A DNA stretch of 22,266 nt from Euprymna scolopes (taxonomy: Eukaryota; Mollusca; Cephalopoda; Sepiida; Sepiolidae), in assembly GCA_024364805.1 (NCBI GenBank), contig CM044498.1:42533259-42555524 (forward strand), in the 5' to 3' direction. Within the stretch, counting starts at the first letter, position 1. Every line of letters starts with the position of its first letter. The notes below the pieces were generated by a model. That model was not told the DNA's origin and did not search any database. It saw only the letters and a list, made by a program, of their open reading frames with translations. Below are positions 1-10,579 of the stretch, one piece after another. Both the position numbers and the translations under genes were made by a program.

Positions 1-227
1 CGACGAAACACGTGTCAGTGGATAATAATATTTTAAATATTTTAAAATATATATATATGAGATCTGATTATTCAGCATTGTACAGAGGTAAGAGCGATTT
101 ATTTTATCTGACGACACGGGATGAAATTTCCGTATCTCACTGGCTGGGTAAAATCAAATATAGATTTAAGAGATTAAATGCTTAGTAGATGTTATTTCGA
201 AAATCTGATAGACATAAGATAGCTCAC

Positions 228-329
228 CTGTGTAAAGTTTCCGATGGCAGCAACAACACCAATTACCACAAACAGAATCACATACAAATTGATATCATCT
301 TGTCGCAGCTCAAGAGGCAGAATGAAAAC
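228..329 (-). CDS. ABCB1: ABCB1-like exon: extracellular loop and TM8
   Basis: The exon has 102 nt (34 codons), phase 0 at both ends, acceptor CTGTTTTTAG and donor GTGAGC. It starts [18 protein letters not shown] and ends [10 protein letters not shown]. Position and length match the human stretch ending ITFFLQ, so this is the TM7-TM8 extracellular loop and TM8. It is less conserved than neighbouring exons, as is usual there. The remaining exons lie beyond the left edge. Confidence 0.9.
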
Positions 330-3300
330 CTAAAAACAGATAGGTTTTTTTTTTCATTGCATAATTTACGTTTCCTTGATTTTCATCGAATTTTTAGTGA
401 CAAATACAAAATCTGTATTATGAGAGATAAATAATGTTATAGCTCTACAAGAGAATGTTTCCACTGAAGGAGACAAAAAAATCTGCAATATAAAGTAAAG
501 AGATTTTGCTATTGCATGGCATATCAACCAATTTTGAACATATTTAATGCAGACATTACATTTTATATAATTTATTGAATGCAAACTTGTCTTGCTCATA
601 GCATAGTAAGTGGGTAATAACTGTAGCTGTTTACCATGCATGAGTTTGAAATTTTTTTAATAGATTTTTAGTCGCGTGTAAGCGACTAAGTCACTCCATC
701 GGTTGGTCTGTATGTAACACTTATGCTTGGCCTTTTTAGTTAAGATTAAAGGTCTGTTAATAGATGCTGTTCTTATCTTTTTAAGCTTTTCTTGGCCTTT
801 TGGCCAAGAAAAAAAAGTGTAGTATCTGTTCTTACTACATGCTGTACTTATGTTTGTAACTTTGTGATATAAAGTGAGGGATCACTTTTGTATTAATCTA
901 ATGTAAAATGATCACCCACTTTACAACCAGTCAGTCTCAAAGCCATTCAAGTCATTCTCCAGATCATTCAAGTTGTTTTTGAAGGATTCCTGTTATTTTT
1001 TAAGCATTCAAGTCATTCAATTCATCCCTAAGTTCATTAAAGTCATTCTAAGTCATTTACTTTTTATTTAAGTCATTTCAGCCCATTTTTCGGTCATTTT
1101 AGTTTATCTTTAAGAATTTCATGTCAATCCTACATTCATTCATTCATTCATTCATTACACGAGAGCATATGACTAATGGCTATCGGCCTTGTTAAATTAA
1201 AATGAAATCTAAATGTATATCACTTCTAAAAGTTTTATATTAAAAATACAAAACAACGGAGTAAGGAAAACCGAATATAAATAAAATGGATAAAAATACA
1301 TGGAAAAATGTTAAATTTACAACAAAATGTATTATAGTTCCAAAGTAAGAAAAATGAACAGTTCTTTTTTTTAGCGAATGTTAAAAAAATCTAGTGAAAT
1401 AAACTTACGGCGATAATTTTACTGAAAATCACTGCAAATGCAGGATTCATGGCTCCGGTGCAAATGGCGCCCAAACAACCCAAAACAATGAAGTACCATT
1501 CAGAGGCGTTCAGTTTTATCACACGCATTATACTTGCAGGCGGCACATCTTCCTAAAAGAGGAAAATTAGAGCAGGTCAGTTTATAAGATGCGTCAAGTC
1601 AGAGTTAAAAAAAAAAAAAGAAAGCTTTACAACTTAACCCTTTTATAGAGACGTGAGAATATTTTATCCAATTTTATTAAACTAAGCAACACATTTAACA
1701 TCAAAATTAATAAAGTTGCTTCCGAAATATTTTTTATTGGTTTATAATTATTTTATCCGGTTCACATGAACATGTGGCACAATGGATAAGAGTAAAAAAA
1801 AATCAGTTTTGAATAATTCTCTGAAGGTTAATGGTTCAATCCTCACGACAAGCAATACTAAAAATAAGACAATTTATAAAAATTCTACCCGGTTACGGCT
1901 GAGGAAATGAGAACAATCTACCTCCGTAGATTAAAGAATTCAATTGTAAATTTCATGTAGATTCCGCGATTTGAAGATGCAGGTCAAAGATTACATCGGC
2001 CGAAACTTTGAGAATAACATTCAAGACTAGAAACGAAATTCGAATAATCGGAAAAGAAATGAACACTAACTGAACATCAGGATCTTTTGTACTCGAATTT
2101 CTTTTTAAGCAAAGGTCATATTTGCGTGTCTTCACTCATTCTACGCTACAAATATTATCAACAGCCTGACTTTATATTTACTAGTTTGCACAGTCTCTGG
2201 AATGTGTTCACGTTTCGTGGAAGCAAAGCTCGGACAATCAGATTAAACTAGTTTTAAGAATAAAAATTCTTAGGCATGGTTTATTTTGGAAAAGTTTATT
2301 CACCGTTGAAAACGGTTAAACTGAAAAGGTGGTTGTTTTTAACGACATTAACCTCTAAACAATCATTTAAGATTAGAAACTTTAAACCCTATTTGATTGT
2401 AAAAAAGTTTATAGTGGCTCCTATTTAGAATATTTTCTGTCCGCCCTCCAAGTAAAATCTTGTCAATTTCTTGAAAAGTTTGTTTTCTAAAGTAAAATGT
2501 TCTAAGTCAGGAAACCAGTATCTTCAGACAGAAGTTGGAGAGAAAGAGGGAGGGAGGGCACGATTGTTGTTTTGGCTTTTTCAGAACATGATTAAGAAAC
2601 TAAAAAATGCAAACAAGTTTCAAAAACAAGTAAATATAAAAGCAGAAACGAAGAGTTTACTGAAGTTTAGAAAGTAGTGAACTTAACCCGCAAAAATATT
2701 TGGAACGTAAAAATAATGCTGGGACGAAAACTGCAAGCGAGAAAAGGTACAAGTTTTATGGTATAAGTAGTATCAACGGCATTTAACTTTGGTAGACAAA
2801 AAGGTGAAGAAATGTTAGCAATGAGAACAGATGAATTATGATCGGTTAACATTGGCAATTTAACGAACTTTTTTTCTTCCTCTTAAATTTTTAAAATGGG
2901 AAATATCTAACCAGCGTCTCCATCCTTCTGCAGTTACTTCATCGCTTCAACATTCATTCGTAGTATTTGATTAAACATCTATAATTTCCATGGCAATCTC
3001 TTTGTGTGATATAATCGTGGACTTTTCAATTCTGATAATTTGAATATTCGTTACAGTTACTTTCATCCCAACATTTATTCTTATTTCATTCCTAACATTT
3101 CCACTAAGATATGTAATTTATTCGGCATATCAACCAACATGTTGCAGGCAGAGTCGCAACAAAACAAAATAGGAAAGAAATTTTACTCGGCTTTTGTGGA
3201 TTGAAATAAAAGGCATTTATTCATGGTACTTTGCAACCTACGCTTGCATCTTTGTTTTACAGGTTTTTTTCCTCCCGTGTGGATACGTTTGCTCAAATCC

Positions 3301-6300
3301 AGTCGCCGTCACACGGGTTTTTCAAATCTCGCCAGCATGTCGCCTCCCACGTGGTTTCAAGTCTATCCTTGTCTTCCTTTTTCCCTCCACTGCACGTCAC
3401 CTCGCGCCACAGCTTGGTCATCTGCATATGTGAAATGCAGTTGCTGTCACATGCGTCAGCGTTTGTTACCATCAAGGAGTTATTTAAGGGCAAAAAGTTG
3501 TCAGATAAGATTCTATGAGGGATCATTATATAACAATTTAATGAGGTCTTATTTGGATTCTTCGGACTACAGTTTTCATCTCTAGCGTTATTTTCATGTT
3601 TCGGTCGATGTAACCTTCGACTCATCAGATGTATCTTGTTAAACTGACATCTGCGTGTAATTTTGAACGGAACCCTTTATTTAAGCCATGGGGTTAGCAT
3701 GCTCTCGTTTGTCAGCCATGAATGGAGTAGTTCGCAAGGACCCGCGGCATACTGGTTAAAGTACTTAGTAAAATTCAGTTCTAAAGTCTTTCTTCTGGAG
3801 GTGTGGGTGACACTGAAAAATACAATTGCGAATTACGTAGGCTTTCTACTCTGTCATCGAATTTTTTAATATTTGTCTTAGCACATTTAGAATTTATCAA
3901 TAGTTTTTTTTTTTTTTTTTCAAATATTTATACATAGAGGATGAAAGGCATATCACGGATTTCAGTTTTATCTTGTTTTATTGGCAAATTTTATTTCATC
4001 GATAAGCCACAATGCACCTACACACTTCCCAAAATGTGGCTTCGGTGTGTAGAGTTTAAAAGTAGAATGTTTTCTGAATGACTTGGAGAATACTAGCAGG
4101 GAACCCGGACGTTGTCCAGGATTGAATGAGGATCAACAAAGGTTTCATCCTATATTTTTGTCATCGAATAGCTTATTTTTACCGAAACTGATTGTTAGAG
4201 ACCCCTCCCTCACCGCAGTGTACCGGGAGGAAGGTTCACATGCCTTCCCACAGTGACAGTCTACATTACATTGTAAAGAATCTAAGTGAAGCCGTTATTT
4301 ACAGATAATCTTATAAAAAACGGTAAAGTTTAAAATGACAAAAGTCAAGTACCATGGTTCAATTGTGCAGACATTCATTCCGAACGCGCACCTGTTTTAT
4401 AAAAGAATTCCCAGTTGATTTTATAGGTTGGGCCTTTCTGCTTGTGCGGTGATGACACTTATACACCTTAGCGTTACCAGTGCATTTAAAGTTTTAATTT
4501 TGGTCAAAATCTGACTTCCTTAATCAGACTTTTTCGATACTTATCGCACATATTCCAATACAAGACCTACGTAAAAACTCAAACACAGCAAGTGCCTTTG
4601 TGTGAAATTTCCCCCAAATTATTTCAGCCGTTTCAGATTCCATAAGGAACAAACGAACTCTCGCATACACAGTTCCTTTTATATCATATATAATAGTGGT
4701 AGAATGGTTTCCATATTGACTTTTTCCAAAATACCAACATCAAAAGAACAGTGCGAGTGAAATCATGAGGAATTATGATAGAAATTAGGGAAATCCTGAG
4801 GATAGCAACTGAGGAAATCCTATTTTCTCAGTAGGAAAGTGAGCAGGAGAAACTGAAACTGTCGATAAACTCAATCAAAAAATCAGAAAGGCAGAAAACC
4901 GAAGTACCATTCATAAAAAGATCAGACATTATTATGTGTGTATGTGTGCGTACATGCACGAATGTGTGTATGTGTATGCGTGCATTACCTCTTCATTTCC
5001 AGGCTTCTCAGATTTGTCAGAGTTAACAGAAATGGCTCTTTTCAAGCGATTACTTTGTCTTGAGGAATTAATACGCTCTAATCCAGATTCCAGTTCAACT
5101 GCAAATTAAAAGTGTATATTTAATAAAAATCCAAGCTTGCACATATTTTATTTCGTATCTCTTTGTGATTAAGTTAGATGCAAAGTCGGTTTTTAAGTTT
5201 TTTGTTTTTTTTATTTTTAATCCATTCCTGAAAAGCACTAGATTCGTCGAAGAGGGTTAAAATTGCCCTTCGAGGAGAATTTCTGCTTTGGGACAGAACA
5301 GATATAACACTTTGGATTTATTCACAAAATCAATTTCAACCATTTTTTTTTTTATTTTTTTTTTTACTCTTTTATTCAAACAAAGCACATTGCTACTTAA
5401 ACTTAAGGGGTTACTATTTGAGATGATAGTTATTTACATTACATTTAAACGTCTGTAAGTTAGTGCACTCAAGGAAACAGAAAACTGGGACTTAAGTTAG
5501 AGGGAAGAAACTATTAGAATAGAAAGCTTTCCAGCATCTAGCGACCGACAGCAAAGGGGTGGGTTGGTTGGTTGTTTTTGTTTTACAGCATGTCAACCTT
5601 TTTCAGCTTATTTAATGCCGAATCTAGTTATTTTGAGGAACGATTTTTAATGGAGTATATTTGTTTTTTTAAGTCGGATTCTATTTAACCCATAGTTGGG
5701 ACCCTAGCAGGTACTACCACTCCGGGCCAGAGTGGATATGGGAGCAATGGCAATTAAAGGGTGGCTCCACACTCCAAGGCGGGGCCCTCACCATCGGATA
5801 TAGTTTTAGGTCATATCCAGGACCGCAAAGGGGTGAGATTTTGTTACTTGTCTGGTTAGTCAAGAGTATGCACATTGAAAAGGCACAAGTACTACAAGTT
5901 TATCAGCACATTCCATTGAAGTATTTGTTAAACGGGTATTATGGTACAACAATGTGGTGATGGGACAGAGGTTGGAGCTTGGCTCACAATGTGGAACCTA
6001 TTAGATTATACTTTTTGGATCCTGTCTGAGAGCGAGAGACTAGTGGTACATGCACCACCCCAGGTGTGGCAACAATACTACATGCATGGGCGTTAAAAGT
6101 ACGATGAGAATTGTTGCTTATCTTTTATCCTACTCTGAACTAGATGCATTTTTGACCCATTCGTTCAAGCAATGTTCTTTTCATTCTTTCACATTAGTCA
6201 CCAAAATACCATATTTACCCTCTGGAATACCTTACTTACAATAGTCTTAATCGTTTATGATTAAGATTATGAAAAGCGGTTTCAATTTTATTCGAGAGAA

Positions 6301-9300
6301 AAAAAAGTGAATTTGGAATGTAGGCTAGTACAGCCCTCCAAACTTTTTTTTTTTTTTTCAAGTAAACTGAACTGTCTAATGGTTTTCGGTTTGCATAGAA
6401 CCGAAAAAGTCGAGTAAACGTTAATGGTCGGTCAGAAGAATGCAAGAAAAAATCTATATGCTACAAATGGTTTTATGTTGATTTTGTTATATATCTAAAA
6501 GTAAGAATGCGTGCGTGGACAGTTCAACCTGTATGCTCAACGAATTTTTATCTACAGACTTGAAATTTGGTATATAAGGTATTCAGACAGGTGGAAAACT
6601 TAATTGGTTTTCATCCGGAAAAAAAAGCTGCTAAGGAGGGGGTAAAAATTGAAATATTGCTACGTGCGGGTCAAATTTTTATCTGTCAACTGTTTCACAA
6701 ATGCGCATAGGTGAATCGTTTATATAACAGATTATTTATGTTAAGGATAAGTAGGTTTGAAAATACTTTAACGTGTCGAGCTGACCTAATGGTTATCGTA
6801 CTTGACAGTGTGTCTTGGTTTCGATCTCAGCAGCATGCATACCCATGTTTGTTGATTTTAGTTTTTTTTTTTTTAAATTTAAAGCTATGTTTAATACATT
6901 TTTTTTTTATCAGGGCCCGGAGGCCACTCGGGGATAAGGGTTAATGCGTGTACAGTAATCGATGGGACAATATAGTAATCGTTAGTAATGGAAATCTGAC
7001 AAAGTGTCTTAAGGGGGCGGTTTATCAGGAACTTGTTTATGTTGACTTGAAGACATCCAAGTTGTAGTCAGGTGAGAAACAGGCAAACGGAACAGTTCCA
7101 CAGGCGTGCACTTCTAAGAAAGAAGCTTTGTTTATGGAATCTACATTTTGATTTAGGCTCAGATGGTATTTCTGTTTATAAGAAAACTGCATTAAAATGT
7201 GTGCATATTTTACGACCAGGAAACGCCGGGTGATCGGCTAGTATTTTACTAAATTAAATAAAATTTCTATTTAAAAGTCGGTATTATAAAAGCACCCTTC
7301 GCTTTTAGATAAGACTTCAAGTAAAATTTCTTGGCTATTTTTTTCGGTTTATTCATAAAATGTTGACACATCAATATTACATGTATACTACCAAATGGAT
7401 TTTAAATGATGGATCATTTATTAATCTAGCTAAATGATAAGCACATTTATAACCTGTACAGATATTTTTCTCGCGTTCTTTGACCGCGACCTTTAACATT
7501 TACCATCAGCTGTCAAGGAACGAGAACTTACGCTTGTAAGATACGTCCATTTTATATTTGCATTTTAGTGACAAAGAGTTTGTCACAATTAGTTAAGAGG
7601 TAAATGTGACGGAAAGAAAACAGAAAAAAATCTTTAATCCATCCAGTCCAAATTGAAACTATATGACAGGTGATAATCTCAAATATGGACGCGATTAGAA
7701 ACGTGATTATACGTCTGGAACTTGAGACATTGAAAAACTAATTCAGGACAAGCATATTACTTTTTAGCACGCTTTCCTCAGTTTGATTTGTTATGCTTAT
7801 TGGCAAGACCTGTTTTCTACACCAATCTGTAGAACAGACTTAATATTCTTTTTTTAAATAGTAACATTGGCCCTGGTAGATATTTCAAAAGATAATGAAA
7901 TGTCAGTTAAATATTCAATGCTACATAAAACAAACATCTCTTTAAAATTGTAGCAATTTATTTTTACAGCAATAGTCTTATGGCAAAATAATTGTCAACA
8001 AAATATTCATTTCAAGAAAACGAATGTCACGTTTTGAAATGGACTTGAAATTGTATTATTTAAGTCGATGGGACGAGATCATTTCATTTTAGAATTATTC
8101 TTTTTAAAATGGGTAAGGTTTAGTGATTGTTTTAATGTCGCTAAGGTAAAATAAAATCTTGGCTGATCAAACTTTTTTTTTATACTTTTTCACCCATTAT
8201 TGTCACTTGGAACAAAGGGCTATTATTTGAGATCATGTCTAACCGAGGACTATGAAGCGTGGAACAGCGAGATGTCTGTTCACATTACATTTAAACTTCA
8301 GATTAGTACAGTCAAGCAAGCAGGAAAGGAATTCCAAAGTCTGACAGTCCGAGAGTAGAGAAATGTCAACAGTGAAGGCGTGGGATTTTGCTATTAGTCG
8401 GGTTAGTCAGGAGCATGTACGTTGAAGGAGCACAAGTTCAGAGCACATCCCATTAAAATCTGTAAAACAGGCACAGGGATGCAACACTGGCGATGGGACA
8501 GAGGTTGGAGGTTTGCCAATAGTGCAAGACTTGTTAGATGTTTTGGACCCTGTTTAAGAGAGAAAGAGACTAGTAGTAGATGCACCAGCCGCGATGTGGC
8601 AACAATTCTACATGCATGAAAGAATTGTGGCTTTAAAAATATAGGATGCTCTCCAGTGCGAGTATCGTATATACTTGTATAAGTCGATGTGCATTTTAAG
8701 ACCAAAAATGGTGTCATTTATGCTATTACTTGTGTATAAGTCGACTGTAAATTCTAGACAAGTTAAATGGTTCGTCTCATGGCTCTTCCTTGCACAGATA
8801 ATTTCATTTTTGGTACTTTTTTGTAAGACAAATCATTTCTCAGCATTTGCGAGCGATAATATGTACATTTATGCAAGTGTGGTCTATTCGATTTTCAACC
8901 CACTGCACATGCAACGAACGCAAATGTTGCTAATCAGACATTCTGATGAATGGCATGTTATAGATTCCAGGTGCAGTTACTGTTTTTACGTATAATGTTC
9001 ACATACCATAAAAAACGCATACATTGCATGAGCCGTAATATACCATAATGTGAATGCATGCATGAAGTGCCATTAAATGGTTTCATTAAATAGTTGCCGT
9101 TAAATTGTTAAAACTTTTGCAATTTAGGAGAGAACGACATGTCGTAAACACTACATTTCCTAACCTAAACAAAACGTCATATCACTGAATACATCATATC
9201 GAACTTAGGCCTATAGCCACGTCTAGAGAGAACATTGCGAGAGCTATTTCAATTATTACGCCTCTCACTGAAAAATCACACATGTGCTTACATGATGGTA

Positions 9301-10545
9301 AACACACTAAAGTGGGGTTCGGAAGGAGTGCGATTTATTACTAGGATTACCGGTATATACAGAGTGCACAAACAAAATGGCGTTTTCTATGTTATGATAG
9401 AGTGCAGAGTCGCTCTTTAACATTTCCAAAAACATTACCTATGTATAAGTCGACTCCCTAAAAATAACCTTAAAATCGTCACCCAGAAATTCTACTTATA
9501 CACAAGTATATACGGTAATTTTCTAGCACGGTAGAGAGAGTCCACCTTTGCAGCAGCAATAGTAGTGTCCGCAATGTATTTGTTCCAATTCATGTTTCTT
9601 GTGAATGTGTGTGAAAGGTGATAACGTACGTACGAACACAAGGTTTGGCATATTATACAGATTGAATTCAAATATCGTCTACATGTTTAAATTCAAAGTT
9701 TAGAAAGGATAATTTGTCAAGAATTGATTGTAATCCCCCACTCCGTACTAAAGTTATCTATATGTAAAATATTACTTACATTCATCTTGCTGGTTATCTG
9801 AACTGGAAACATTCTGGAATGAATTGCAAAAAAATCGTGTATAAGCAAAGAGTTTTTTCTGAAGTAGAAGTTAAACATAAATAATAAAATAGTTATCCTA
9901 AAATTCTGTAATTTTTTTTTGAGGGGGGGGGGCTTGTAAATTTAATTACCCATTACTTAAAGCATTTTCAATCTTACATCTCCATTAGTCCAAGATTAAA
10001 GTGTAGTATCTTTAAAGTCAGAAAAGACTGAAATCTGATGGGCGATTCTTTTCCTCTCTGCTCCCTCTTTTTCAGAGCAAAAAGCAGTTATTTTCATAGG
10101 TGCTCGACTGAGCTTTGCTTTATGGTCCTCTCTGTAAGGCATTCATGGTAAATACCAGACTAGCTACAACCATTCAACTGCCTCCCTTACGCTGTGCCTA
10201 GAGCTAGGTGAAAATCCCATGAGAAAAGCCCCCCCCCCAGAACTTCTCGTCTTTGGCACAATACTGTAGATCTGCTTCCCAGCTGACTAGAGCAGTTTTT
10301 AAGTCCAACGTAAACAAGTTCTTGATAAGTTAATTTATTTTAGAGGACAGCTTATCAAATTTTTTAGCATTACTGCTCATCAGTGTTGTCTCACCTGACA
10401 GCCAGCAAACCTATCCTAAATTGGCTTCCTGGCATTAATAAGCATTAACTATAGAATAAATAAAAACCTGAATTATTCTGCACACCAGAATATGTTTCAA
10501 TATTGTCAAATTCTTGTTACTTTGTCTCTTATTTAGGGTTTTTTT

Positions 10546-10579
<34 letters not shown>

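Larger units (their letters stand above)
330..1408 (-). other. Intron between the TM7 and TM8 exons
   Basis: 1,079 bp. It holds a composite repeat-like stretch (about 655-1165) with two U2-snRNA-like segments, degenerate AAGTCATTC-type repeats and a CATT microsatellite. The parts 330-655 and 1165-1408 are plain AT-rich sequence with nothing I recognise. Confidence 0.85.
1553..4988 (-). other. Intron between the second linker exon and the TM7 exon
   Basis: 3,436 bp. It contains a decayed tRNA-promoter-like remnant (1767-1850) and a Helitron-type copy (4093-4690). A GC-richer patch at 3190-3625 has overlapping open frames but no recognisable protein. A TG-rich run lies at 4934-4985. In 1860-3190 and 3630-4090 I see nothing beyond AT-rich sequence and a 20-base T-run near 3905. 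Confidence 0.85.
5099..9779 (-). other. Largest intron, between the two linker exons
   Basis: 4,681 bp, mostly repeats: LINE fragment 1 with a SINE-like insertion (5342-6100), Helitron copy B (6494-7241), and LINE fragment 2 split by an inverted-repeat transposon (8172-9645). In 6100-6490 and 7242-8170 I recognise no gene or element. A perfect 8-bp stem with a 3-base loop lies at 7568-7586. Confidence 0.85.

Noticed and set aside
784-834. Functional U2 snRNA gene
   Set aside because: Only the 5' part is present; the Sm site and later stem-loops are missing, and the loop changes include an A-run.
1767-1850. Functional tRNA-Arg gene
   Set aside because: No closed acceptor stem and no readable anticodon arm.
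3194-3625. Three overlapping plus frames and a 110-codon minus frame
   Set aside because: The patch is GC-richer, so stops are rarer in all frames. No frame matches a known protein family, and overlap of four frames argues for chance.
8403-8995. 104-codon minus frame and 106-codon plus frame as host genes
   Set aside because: They consist of decayed LINE sequence and the end of the inverted-repeat transposon.
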